From: Vandiemenella viatica
Lineage: Eukaryota > Arthropoda > Insecta > Orthoptera > Morabidae
Direction: 5' to 3'
DNA length: 64,000 nucleotides
Assembly (NCBI GenBank): GCA_031002005.1
Contig: CM061921.1
Span: 176,894,935 to 176,958,934 of the forward strand
The notes under the pieces were generated by a model. It did not search any database, was not told the origin of the DNA, and saw nothing but the letters and a program-made list of their open reading frames with translations. Of this stretch, positions 42,834 through 52,584 are shown in pieces; position 1 is the first letter of the stretch, and every line of letters begins with the position of its first letter. The translations under genes and the position numbers were made by a program.

Positions 42834-43340
42834 TGTAGCACAGCCATATGACAGGAGCTGTTCCCAAAGCTGATGGACCGGGAGACAGAGAACTGCCTGT
42901 GCTATTCGAAATACCGCCGCGTGGATGTTAAATTTCCCGCTGGTCCGTGGAATTACCGAGGAAGACCCCAGACGCATGCCGGCTTCCGGAAGTCGGTTAA
43001 GAATGCCCGCGAAACCGACATGTGGCATATGGAAGCCAGCAACCAACAGTTTTCCAGGAGCGGCGGTGCTGACTGGACGCGTCACACACGTGCGAGTGTT
43101 TCGACCCGCCCTTTTAATATTGAAATGTTCGTGGATATAATTATGTGTAATAGTTAAATGCGTGTGAGATTTGTATAAAATTGTTGGTGTGAGCCGTTTA
43201 TAGAAGTCTGATGATCTTTGTGATCGCGACTGGTGTGGGTGGGATTTTGAACATGAATTAAACTTTCAGTTGTTAAGTCAAAAGTTAATTTTGTTATTCC
43301 CCTTTGTGTGATTCCCTTTGACACGGTAAAGTTTGTTGAT
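42834..43340 (+). repeat. Right LTR of the Gypsy element
   Basis: It starts TGTAGCACAGCCATATGACA just after the polypurine tract ACTTGAGGGGCC. The first ~150 bases match the partial LTR at 34439. It extends to about 43323-43340, making it ~490-507 bases long. A PBS-like TGGCGACCGCG follows at 43341. The open frames inside it on both strands are not genes. Confidence 0.75.
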
Positions 43341-43351
43341 TGGCGACCGCG
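43341..43351 (+). promoter_or_regulatory. Primer-binding-site-like sequence after right LTR
   Basis: TGGCGACCGCG resembles the tRNA-complementary PBS (TGGCGACC...) found just downstream of 5' LTRs in several Gypsy lineages. Here it follows the 3' LTR, implying that this LTR was once, or also, a 5' LTR. Confidence 0.45.
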
Positions 43352-43529
43352 TCAGCAGAATTTGTTGCTTCAAACATTTTCAATAAATCTGCTAAATCCT
43401 ACCATCCAGCATTAGTGTGCGCAACCAAAGAGAGAGAGAAATACGATAAACAGAACAGCCGGGAAAGTCTTCGTTCTTACAGTCCAGCATCATATTTTCA
43501 AGCATGTAACACTTCTGGGTCATGTCCAG

Positions 43530-43745
43530 TAACATAGCGAAGTAAACCTGATCTGTCCTGTGACATTTTGACCTTGACTTCTGGCCACTGGCCAATCACC
43601 TTCCCACTAACAATTGAACATTGGCCTCTACCCAGGAATAACACATGCGTGAGTTCACATGAAGGTTTAGATAATGAGTACCATGATGGATGGACAGTGG
43701 ATCGAATCTGCGTCCTACCGAGCCCTAACCACGTGTCCAGCAGAT
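43530..43745 (-). mobile_element. Possible second tRNA-derived SINE type
   Basis: On the minus strand, from 43745: ACACGTGGTTAGGGCTCGG (A-box-like) and, about 20 bases on, GCAGATTCGATCC (B-box-like, complement 43690-43705). These are spaced as in a tRNA gene. The body down to about 43530 differs from the main SINE. No other copy is in the window, so the assignment rests on the promoter boxes only. Confidence 0.35.
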
Positions 43746-43749
43746 TTTG

Positions 43750-45900
43750 TTGTATATTTAAGGAATGCATCCTTATTTACAGTAAGGCTGATTGACTTGA
43801 GGAACACTCATAAGATTTTGCAAAACTTTCATATTAGCAATCTCCGTCAAATATTATGGAAATTTATCCGGCAAAAATAAATCCTCTAAGTGGCTTAATA
43901 TACATAAAGGTACAGAATGTCATTTCTTTATATACAGCAGCTAGAGGGCTAAACGATGTGGACAACAAATGTTTGTGACTTCATCGATAAGTGTATATGT
44001 GCTTATCATGCTTGAAAATTGTATAGCTAAGCCACCACACTATCTGTATTTATATATCGAATTACATCCTAAGTTGGTCCTGTGGAGCACTGGCAGATGT
44101 CATGTTTGGAAGGCAGTGAAAGGCATGACTGTGCATCCTTTATTAGTAAATAATAAAGAAACTTTGACATATGGCAGGGGAAAAAGGGATTGGCGGCCAC
44201 AAAAAGTAAGGTCTGAGTTAGGTTAATTGCTGACAGATGTAGATATGTGTTAGGTTAGGTGGGGTGCAGAAATGACCCCATTGCCCAGCAGCCAGAACTT
44301 GTGGCCAGATGTACGAGTATATGGGATGGACTAGATGACTCTGGTGATTATAGTGGTTTCTAGATGGTGCACCACCACACGTCTGCATAAATCCATAGCT
44401 AAATGTGTGTGAATATCGTATAGTAGATGGGGAGGGAGAGAATCTATAGATAGATGTCTGGAAAAATGGGTTGCTAGACAAACAGCAGTAATTAATATCC
44501 ACAAAAGTGTGTATTAGGTTAGCAACGGTGGGAGGGATACCCAGGGAAGGCTGGAATCACGTGCAATATATCAAACGAGATAATTAGTGCATTTTTAATT
44601 GCAACAGAGTTGGTGTCAGACAACTACTATAGTTTTTTATTGATGTGAAGAAAATCTTCATATTTGAATGCATGGGGTAACATAAAGAAGATATTAACTA
44701 GCACAGTGAAAGAATCTCCTTGTTGGTAATAGTCTGTTAACATTATCATGTTCAAAAATCTACCAAAACATAAATCTTACTATTTTTTTATTTTCTTCAA
44801 AAAAGTTTTACGTATTATAAAAAATGAACTAAAAATATTAACTGTACAGACAAAAGAAACACGGTGGTATTAAAAATATAATGGAAATAAATGCAATGCT
44901 CCTAAAAAATTATATTACATAAGAGAAACAGCTACAGAAGGTGAATGGTTAAAAACTGATTCTTCATTTGGAAATAAATGTTAAGATTGCATTCTATGCT
45001 GTGCTGTCTTTCATTTAATGTATTACTACTCATACTTTATTCCTTGTTCACTGTTGTGATTGTTTTTATGGTTACAGAGTTAACAATTATTCAATTTCTG
45101 CATATTGTTTGATGTCTTTATCTTTATTGTTATAGAAGCAAATCTTATAATAACCTTGTAAAAGTATTATGAATGTTTATGTATTCTTCATTATGATGAA
45201 TCTTTTCTAAATAATATTTATATAACTTTAAGATGACCTAAAATCTCTTAGATTTTAAACAAAAAACAAATGTAAGCATATCAAACAAAAGTTTAACTGT
45301 CACTCAGTCCTCTGTCATATTTTTATTTATTTATTAATCTTATTCCATAGATCCCTGCTGAGGAAGGAGCTCTGAGATGTGAAACATGTCATGGTTAATA
45401 ATACACATACAATATCAATAATAATAATAGTGAAAAAATATTACATTTTATAAAGACAAAAAATAAAATGAATTAATAATAAACATTAATTTTTGCAAAT
45501 GAATTTTGCTGAAGTCATATTAGATGCAATTAATTGTTTTCCTTGAGTGGGGTAGAAGGAGTTGCCAATAAGATAATCTCTCAGTTTTTCAATAAATAGG
45601 TATATCTTTATTATCTAGAAACTGTTTTATACTTTTAGGAAGTTTATTAAACAGATGTGTCCCAGAATAATTAATTCCTCTTTGTACTAATGACAGTCAT
45701 ATTTGTGTTTTGTACAAGCTATTTCAGTTCCATGTATTGAAATTTTGTACCTATCAATTTGATATAAACAGGTTAAAATATTCTATTACAAAACACATTC
45801 AATCAATTTCATTTTTAGCTTCATTTATTAAGAAATGAGTATTTGCTATATCTAGAATATAACTATGTTTCACAAATTATATTTCTGCAGTTCCTGCAAA
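43750..45900. other. AT-rich non-coding region
   Basis: About 2.1 kb without supported genes. A short TTAGGTTA-type motif occurs near 44221 and 44251. The region left of 45900 may be the 3' UTR of the candidate host exon at 45919-46137 (read on the minus strand), with AATAAA at 45834-45829. Confidence 0.45.
45829..45834 (-). terminator. Candidate poly(A) signal for the minus-strand exon
   Basis: AATAAA on the minus strand (TTTATT on plus) about 85 bases past the stop of the exon ending at 45919. It is plausible in position but occurs often in this AT-rich stretch. Confidence 0.3.
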
Positions 45901-45918
45901 AAATCTGAAGTTAAATCT

Positions 45919-46137
45919 TCATTTCCTGCCTCGATTAAAATTAAATTGCTTGCGGCGAGACTTAGCATCCACAATTATTTGTGCTTGTCTTTTCAAGTAA
46001 CCTCTGGATGGAACTTCATCTTCTTCATCAGTCTCTGATGCTGCTAAAACTGATGGACGACTGTCTGGAGTCAATTTTTGCTGGGGCTGTTGCATCTTCC
46101 ATGATTCTTCACTCATATTTCGATCAGTAACACATAC
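45919..46137 (-). CDS. Candidate last exon of an unidentified host gene
   Basis: On the minus strand, TTTGTATTTATTCATGCAG ends at 46138, a good 3' splice site with pyrimidines and CAG. It is followed by an open frame of about 72 codons to a TGA at 45921-45919. The frame reads VCVTDRNMSEESWKM, has a Gln/Pro-rich part (QQPQQKLTPDSRPS), an acidic patch (SETDEEDEVPS) and a basic C-terminus (SRGYLKRQAQIIVDAKSRRK, then FNFNRGRK). The composition suggests a nuclear protein tail. No transposon motif is present and flanking DNA is non-coding, as expected for intron and 3' UTR. I do not recognise the protein. Confidence 0.5.
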   Translation of the reverse strand, partial: VCVTDRNMSEESWKMQQPQQKLTPDSRPSVLAASETDEEDEVPSRGYLKRQAQIIVDAKSRRKQFNFNRGRK

Positions 46138-46515
46138 CTGCATGAATAAATACAAATCTCAGGACTTAACAGTGATAGTAACAGAATCATGCATTAGTTT
46201 TTGAATCAGTTATTTCCAGTAAGATTAAGTTAATTTTTAAAGTTTGCTGGTCAATCAAAACTTAGACTGAAGCTATAACTTTACTGATTTACCCAAATGA
46301 TTCAGATTTGCCATTCAAATAGTTTCTAGATCAGTACAGTATGAAAAATTGAACTTATTCTAACAGTTTTATTCAGTAACATGTAATGGAATAATTATAA
46401 GAGCAGTATCATGTTAAGTTGTTTAAAACGAAGAAATGAGTTTTGAGAATTATTATTTGCATAAGCCTTTCAGCAACTTCAGAAATTTTTTCAAATATTT
46501 ATGTATTAAAGTTAT

Positions 46516-46725
46516 TCATTCAGGTTTTTCTAATGAATTGGAAAGCCATTTTTTCATTTCTAGTTGAAGTACATTTCCCAGCCTAAAGTTATTTTCCAAA
46601 AATAGTACTTCATATTGTGGATGATTAAGAGATATTACAGTTTTTAATTTGTTTGCTAATTTAGTCACAAGCGAGTATGGCAGGCATAGTTTCATTCGGT
46701 CAATTGCCAGACAAACATGTGACAA
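46516..46725 (-). CDS. Unassigned 69-codon frame
   Basis: The minus-strand frame MSHVCLAIDRMKLCLPYSLV...FLENNFRLGNVLQLEMKKWL ends in a TGA. Its residue mix looks protein-like, but no splice sites, family or homologous repeat could be recognised. It lies 380 bases upstream of the candidate exon at 45919-46137 yet has its own stop, so it is not simply the preceding exon. It could be part of an old element or chance. Confidence 0.2.
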   Translation of the reverse strand: MSHVCLAIDRMKLCLPYSLVTKLANKLKTVISLNHPQYEVLFLENNFRLGNVLQLEMKKWLSNSLEKPE

Positions 46726-46959
46726 CTACCCATCATGGTGCTGAGTTGAGTCTAGATACTAATGATGGCTTGGAAATTCACTGTGGGAACCAGTAGGTGG
46801 CCAGATATGCAGCATGTCAGAATGGTCTTGGCTTAAAATAATGTACCGTACAGCTCTCATTATTATATCACAACACTGATCCATGATACCATTGGCTCAG
46901 GGCATCATCACTAGGTGGTGAGATTTAAGTAAAAATCCCTACTCAGTACTCATTTTGAC

Positions 46960-47420
46960 TCTTTTTATTGCAATGGAGTGCGAACTTGGGTGGAAATTTC
47001 CCTGCACACCCATTTTCCCTTTTCATGAATCTGCCAACGTTTGCCCTCTGCAAATTTAAACTTTAAATTCTTTCAGTGTTTTTGGTTATTCATCAACTCT
47101 CTTGGTAATTTATCCCAATCCCTGAGCCCCTTACCTAAGAAACAACATCATCCCACACACTTAAGCCTTGGATTGAGTGCCAGCTTGTAGTCATGGTCAT
47201 CTTTTCACTTCCATACTCCCATTACTCTATTCACGCTCCTCCAATGAATACCATTCCAGCTCAATAATATCAGTTACTGAGTGTGTTCTGCAGTAATTTC
47301 CAGAGTCAAATCTAGCAGTCCTTCTCTGCACCCTCTCCAACTCCTTCATACCCAAAATGTGGGTCTCTCACAACATCACCATATTCAAACAAACTTCTGG
47401 CTACTCAATACAGACTCAGC
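46960..47420 (-). mobile_element. CR1/L2-like LINE fragment, RT C-terminus
   Basis: On the minus strand, shifted frames give SLFEYGDVVRDPHFGYEGVG (about 47395), NYCRTHSVTDIIELEWYSLE (about 47290), KDDHDYKLALNP (about 47195) and GLRDWDKLPRELMN (about 47125). These are the same blocks, in the same order, as in the plus-strand fragment at 11980-12720, so both belong to one family. Only the C-terminal ~150 codons remain. Confidence 0.65.
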
Positions 47421-47989
47421 GGATATTTGAGCCAAACAAGAGTCTCAGAAACCCTCAGCTAGGGTGGAAGAAGATTTGTAGACAGATGGTAATGTATTGT
47501 TGAGTTGTTTCTTTAGCTGGTTTGATTACCATCAGTTTTCCGGCACCACCTAACTTTTTAGTCACTTAAACAGTTCCCTTTTCTGCTTGGGTTCACCTTG
47601 GTCAACTTGTCATTTCTACAGTCAATTGCCATCACTGGCTTATAGAATTTGATAAAGTAACTCTGCTTACAGAAAAACTCAACTTACAATGGACCTTTGT
47701 TAAAAAGAACACCTCTACTCCCATCTAGGGGCTCCTGCTCAGGTGCAGCATGCACTGCTGACATGTTGATTGATGATTGCCTTTCCCCTCCTTGCCCCCA
47801 TTTGAAATATAATATGACATTCCTATGCGACAGGTTTCAATCTGCACAGATTTGGCAATCAAGTGTTGTGCTTTATATCAGTCTACCAGCTGAATATGGT
47901 GATGCCCAATGTTTGACTATCGAACTGCTGACGAAAGAAGATTTTGCTCCTGTAGTGATGCTTGAAAAAGTTAGAATAAAATCACAATA
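47421..47989. other. Spacer, no gene seen
   Basis: About 570 bases ahead of the mariner-like element. The open frame at 47697-48089 crosses into the transposon end and has no domain, so it is not taken as a gene. Confidence 0.5.
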
Positions 47990-48021
47990 CAGGGTGTTTC
48001 AAAAAGAATATACATATTACA
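47990..48021 (+). repeat. Left terminal inverted repeat of the mariner
   Basis: It starts CAGGGTGTTTC after the TA at 47988. It is the likely transposase-binding end and pairs with 49288-49319. Confidence 0.9.
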
Positions 48022-48150
48022 AAGTATTCTTTTGTCCAAACTATCGATCGCTGCGCCCCGGCTCGGCTATTGGAAAAACGAATACATAGTCTAGTTTATT
48101 TAATAGCCGCTAGATGTCAGTCGTCTTGTGTTATTCTTGGTAACCGTCAT

Positions 48151-49209
48151 ATGTTTAAAATGGCTACTCCACAGCAGAAATCATTTTCTGTTATCGAGTT
48201 TGCGAAGTGCAATTACGTGATTACAGTGCAAAGACTTTTCAGGTTGAGGTACCAAATTCATCCTCCGAATGGGTGGAACATTCGTAGAAGGTATCGACAG
48301 TTTGTAGATACCGGATGTGTATGTAAAGGAAAGACTACTGGCCGCCCTCGTGTTTCTGAGGCACATGTTGCACGAATTCAAACTGCTTTCCAATGTAGTC
48401 CTTCAAAATCAACTCGTCGTGCCAGTCGGGAGTTACAACTACCTACAACAACAATTTGGCGTGTTTTGAGACGTCGGTTGGTTATGAAGCCGTACAAGTT
48501 ACAGTTGTTACAAGCTCTGCGTCCTGATGACAAACGGAAACGTGTGGCATTTTGTAACAAGATTAATGATGCTATTGACAATGCTAACACTTTCACAAAA
48601 CACATCGTTTTCAGTGATGAAGTGACTTTCCATGTTAGTGGTCAGGTAAACAAACACAATGTTCGAATTTGGGGTCTACAGAACCCACATGCAGTCATTG
48701 AACATGTACGAGATTCGCCTAAAGTCAATGTGTTTTGTGCGATATCCCGATCATCTGTTTATGGCCCATTCTTCTTTGATGGAAACACGGTTAACGGTCA
48801 GCAGTATCTCGCTATGTTACAAAACTGCTTGTTTCCGAGGCTGCACGAAGACAACTTCATTTTTCAACAAGACGGGGCACCCCCTCACTGGAGTCGCCAA
48901 GTGCGTGAATATCTGAATGAAACTCTACCGAACCATTGGATTGGTCGTCAAGGAGCTGGCGATTTAGCATGCATCAGCTGGGCTGCACGGTCACCAGATT
49001 TGACACCCTGTGACTTCTTCTTATGGGGTTTCATTAAAGACAACGTTTATGTACCACCACTCCCACAGAACCTCGAGGACTTGAGGAACCGGATCCGTAC
49101 TGCCGTGACATCAGTGACGAAGGACATGCTTGCCCGAGTATGGGAGGAATTTGAGTATCAATGTGATATTGTTCGTGTGGCTGATGGAGGACATATTGAA
49201 CATCTGTAA
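48151..49209 (+). CDS. Mariner-family transposase, intact frame
   Basis: From the ATG at 48151 the protein is 352 residues, the normal length. An alternative start is the ATG at 48160, and the upstream non-ATG frame is ignored. The N-terminal half has helix-turn-helix DNA-binding motifs (RYRQFVDTGCVCKGKTTGRP at about 48-67 and RRASRELQLPTTTIWRVLRR at 89-108). The DDD triad is D156 in IVFSDEVTF, D241 in FQQDGAPPHW and D288 in SPDLTPCDFFLWG. The 46-residue gap between D241 and D288 is longer than DD34D of classic mariners and close to DD41D-type relatives. The excess lies in RQGAGDLACISWAA. The enzyme would cut at the inverted repeats and insert at TA, in the nucleus. Confidence 0.85.
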   Translation: MFKMATPQQKSFSVIEFAKCNYVITVQRLFRLRYQIHPPNGWNIRRRYRQFVDTGCVCKGKTTGRPRVSEAHVARIQTAFQCSPSKSTRRASRELQLPTTTIWRVLRRRLVMKPYKLQLLQALRPDDKRKRVAFCNKINDAIDNANTFTKHIVFSDEVTFHVSGQVNKHNVRIWGLQNPHAVIEHVRDSPKVNVFCAISRSSVYGPFFFDGNTVNGQQYLAMLQNCLFPRLHEDNFIFQQDGAPPHWSRQVREYLNETLPNHWIGRQGAGDLACISWAARSPDLTPCDFFLWGFIKDNVYVPPLPQNLEDLRNRIRTAVTSVTKDMLARVWEEFEYQCDIVRVADGGHIEHL

Positions 49210-49287
49210 TCTGAACTTAAGAGGTTCATAAATATGTGTGTAAAGTTTCATATTCGTATGTCTTACAGTTTAATAAATATATGCATT

Positions 49288-49319
49288 CGAAATACGTATA
49301 TTCTTTTTTAAACACCCTG
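49288..49319 (-). repeat. Right terminal inverted repeat of the mariner
   Basis: It ends AAACACCCTG before the TA at 49320 and is complementary to the left end with few mismatches. Confidence 0.9.
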
Positions 49320-49321
49320 TA

Positions 49322-50454
49322 TCATCAGAAGAATACAGTATGCTGATTCAAGTATTGGATGTAATATTCTATTCATCCAGCAATAACCCCTACTGCTCCC
49401 AGACGAGCGTATCACTTAACGAGTGCAATATCTCTTGCCAAAAAGTGCCTTGAGTGAATAACTATATGTTTTAACCACAATACTGATATTTCTGGCCGTG
49501 TCTTCGCTGAGGAATCAACACTGTGGAACCTTCTGGATGAAGAGCCAGTGCTGACTGGCACCTTGTCCATCTAGAAGAATTGGTACCACTAAGCTTCAAG
49601 ATACTATATAGGGTTGGCGGACATTTTAACGAATATAGTGGTATATGATTCAAAAACTAATTGATCAATACAATAATAATATTTATGTAACTCAAGTGCC
49701 GTAAAATCATATCACTGGATTGTTAGGACATAAAAATTTAATAGTAATGGCTGATATCTAGTGTACAGCGATAAAAAAATTGTGAGCACCATAAACCTAG
49801 ATACAATGTTTCCGCTACTACCAGTGTGAAATGTATATAACAGTATACATCAAAACATTGTAATTTGATTCATTTTTTTTAAGCACAACTGGACAATTAA
49901 AACAATTTTTTAGTAGCACATATACCTTTAAAAAGTTTTTCAAGTTTTTTTTGTTTTGTTTTAGTTCTCATAGTGTCAAAATTTTCTATATTGTAGTAGG
50001 CTTTCTTTAAGATAATCTTCTGGATCCATTGATTCTTCTCCTATACTTTCACGTAAAAAAATGTATCATATTGACTGGTGACTGCATGTACAATAGTGTG
50101 CATATTCTACTGAACGTTACACCAGTAATGCTCCAAGTTATTCCATTGTAATTATGTGTCTGCCATCTAACTGCTGGTTTATTATGTGTGCCGACGAGGA
50201 TAGATAGATACAAAGTGTAACAATAATATTGTGTGATTGTATTACATGCTAAACAACCTATATGAAAAACAAATAACCTTTCATCTTGAAACCACTTGCA
50301 ACCAAGAAGACAATCGCCATGATAGTGATTGAGAATGATCAATGTTACCTTGTTACTAACTCAAAGAGAGTGAGATTATGATTTAGTGTAAGGAACCAAA
50401 AGAGTATATATTTTTTTCCCCCACTATGGCTTTATGTCTAGTCGACATCTAGGT
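49322..50454. other. AT-rich spacer, no gene seen
   Basis: About 1.1 kb. Open frames at 49471-49653 and 50049-50342 (minus) show no motif and are probably chance. Confidence 0.5.
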
Positions 50455-50665
50455 CATTAGAGGTGGGATGGGACAGGGGACAAGGAATGGGAACGAATTC
50501 AGCCATGGCCTTTTGAAGGAAGCATCCCGGTATTCACCTGGAGTGATTTGGGGACCATGGAAAGTCCGAATCTGGATGCCCGGATGGGGATTCAAACCGC
50601 CGTCCTCCCGAATTCGAGGCCAAAGTGTTAACTGCTCACCCACCATGCTTGGTCGTCCGAAAGAA
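50455..50665 (-). mobile_element. tRNA-derived SINE, second copy
   Basis: On the minus strand it has a tRNA-like head with a B-box (GGTTTGAATCCCC, complement 50585-50597) and the same body as at 5040-5297 and 63780-64000, including the blocks complementary to CTCCAGGTGAATACCGGGAT and GGCCATGGCTGAATTCG. The head is less complete than in the right-hand copy. The ATG-like frames on both strands across it are not genes. Confidence 0.8.
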
Positions 50666-50669
50666 GAAT

Positions 50670-51240
50670 GATTCACTAATAATTCGAAATTCACCTCTGA
50701 TTGTTGATGAAGATTTTTTTGTACACAACGGCATTGAGTTTGAAAGAACACAAGGCCTAATAAAACTGTTTTGTTAAAAAATGAAAATATACACTCTCAA
50801 AGACTTGAAAACTATTTTGAATTATTACAGTACAGTGCTTGCAGAGTTAATTTCAGACCTTCCAGAAAAGTTTGAAACCTGCTCACATTATGAAGTATAA
50901 AAACATAATCACTAAAATTAATGGCCAGTTGGGTTCTGGACTTCTCTTCATGAAGGAATACGTGTATAGGGATGATTGGAATGATCACATTTAAAGATTT
51001 AAGTTACTTACAGTGTCAACTCCAAGAAAAGTTTATCAGTGATTGAAGAATTTAATGAAAGAGCCATTTCTCTGTAATATTGAACAAACTGTATCATAAC
51101 TTTATAGACCTCCGAGACGGAATTTCCTGTGAAGACCACGCATTAATAAAAGGATGATGTATGGCAATCTGATATTTTGGAAATTATTATTATTATTATC
51201 GTATGCCAAGTACAACAAAAGACATGTGCAATCAAATAAC
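50670..51240. other. Spacer, no gene seen
   Basis: About 570 bases with a short (ATT)n tract at 51186-51199, possibly the tail region of the following minus-strand LINE. Confidence 0.45.
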
Positions 51241-51606
51241 TATATCTATTGATTCAAGCCATCTTCTGGCAGCTGGTCCAGCTTGATGCAATGTGAGAAG
51301 GCCTCCAGATAATCTTCTTGCTGGACAGTCCATCACAATGTATACCACCACAGTAACACAATGCATCTTCACGGAGACCCCATTTATGCAATGTTGCACT
51401 GCACACTCTGTGACCTGTGCGAAATCTGTTCAATCAACACCAAAGACACCTAGGCAAATCAAACCCTGTAACACAGGTTGTCGGATCTTTTATAAGCTCA
51501 CAATTGTGTGGGCTGTTGGCTCCCCACTCCTTTCTCCACTCTTCATAAAAGTTAAAGTTGTTATGTCTGAGAATGGCTGCTTCCATGTAGGCAGGTCTCC
51601 TCGATT

Positions 51607-52584
51607 TTAAACATGTGCGATAAAGGTGAAGCAGATCATGCAGAGGAATCTGTAGTTTTCCTCCACTTCTTCCAATTCTCTAAGCAATATCATTTTTCTC
51701 CTCAGATGTGGTGGAGGAATGTTGGAAAGTACAGGCAGCCAGGATCTTGGGGTACACCTAATGACACCACTCACTGTTCTCATAGCTGCGTTAAGCTGGG
51801 TGTCAACTTTGGCAGTATGACACAACCAAGCCATGTAGAGCAACAGTATTCTGCTGGGGAGAATGCCAAACCAAGGACTGCACCTCGAAGAACTTGAGCG
51901 GCTGCACCCCATGAGGTTCCAGCCAGTTTCTTTACAAGGTTCACACGGGTCTTAACTTTCTCTGCAGTGTTAGATAAATGCTGATGAAAAGTGAGGGCTC
52001 GATCCAAGGTAACTCCCAGATATTTGGGGTGTTCTACTCTTCCAAGGGGTCCGAAGGTTGGTCTAATTCTGACATAGGCGAGCTGGCTTGATAGGTGGAA
52101 GCAACAAGACTGTCTTTGTCAGATTTGGTTTTAGTCTCCACTTAGAGAAGAATGTGTAGACCTGGTTAAGACTCTCAGAGAGTCTATCTTCACAAATCTG
52201 GAAGTTTCTATCCTGGAAAGTAATTGCCAGGTCATCAGCATACTGAAATTTCCTGCAATTTAGTTGAGGTATGTCCGCAATAATACATTATAAAGCACAG
52301 GCACCAGCACTGAACCCTGTGGCAGTTCATTGTTGAGAACACGCCAGCCACTCTTTTGGGCCCTGCAGTGGACCTGGATTTTGTGATTACTCATTATGTA
52401 GTTCAGGAGTTCAGCTATTTTTTTTTTTTGCACGGTACAGCATTTAGGAATTTGAGAAGGAAACCCTCACCCCATACAGTGTCATAAACTGCTAATAAGT
52501 CGACGAACACAGCTCCAGTTTTAAGTTTCATTTTGAAATCCAGTCTCAGTGTGGGTCACAAGAGTCAGAACCTGTTCAGCACAG
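51607..52584 (-). pseudogene. LINE E ORF2: RT catalytic part and tail
   Basis: YADD survives as FQYADDLAITFQDRNFQ (about 52240). The thumb and tail are in shifted frames: HPKYLGVTLDRALTFHQHLS (about 52030), LRGAVLGLAFSPAEYCCSTW (about 51890) and VDTQLNAAMRTVSGVIRCTP with SWLPVLSNIPPPHLRRKMIL (about 51820-51690). The PQGS region (about 52310) is degraded, and stops between 52080 and 52580 make this part nonfunctional. Confidence 0.7.

Larger units (their letters stand above)
34439..43351 (+). mobile_element. Gypsy-type LTR retrotransposon, decayed and split
   Basis: The order is partial 5' LTR (34439-34585), gag (34842-35658), protease (about 36370-36760), RT (about 37030-37830), RNase H (37860-38160), integrase (38500-38657 and 40950-41850), polypurine tract (ACTTGAGGGGCC, 42822-42833) and 3' LTR from 42834. 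Protease/RT/RNase H/integrase order is that of the Gypsy (Metaviridae) group, and no env-like frame is visible. The integrase is split by about 2.3 kb of foreign DNA. After the right LTR a PBS-like TGGCGACCGCG appears (43341-43351), which is unexpected at a 3' end. Confidence 0.8.
47990..49319 (+). mobile_element. Complete mariner-like (DDxD) transposon
   Basis: The element is 1330 bases, flanked by TA (47988-47989 and 49320-49321). Terminal inverted repeats begin CAGGGTGTTTCAAAAAGAAT (47990) and, as complement of the right end, CAGGGTGTTTAAAAAAGAAT. The similarity extends about 30 bases. It carries a single uninterrupted transposase frame (48151-49209). All structural parts of a mariner are in place with few differences between the ends, which suggests recent activity. 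It is not nested in another recognisable element. Confidence 0.9.

Noticed and set aside
42813..43157. Open frames of 71-94 codons on both strands
   Set aside because: All fall in the Gypsy LTR, and the related frame at 34400-34621 is its diverged copy. Not genes.
47697..48089. 130-codon plus frame before the mariner
   Set aside because: It runs from unique DNA into the mariner terminal repeat and leader, and no domain is visible.
48070..48150. Upstream extension of the mariner transposase
   Set aside because: It starts with TTG, not ATG, and has no homology to transposase N-termini. The ATG at 48151 gives the normal length.
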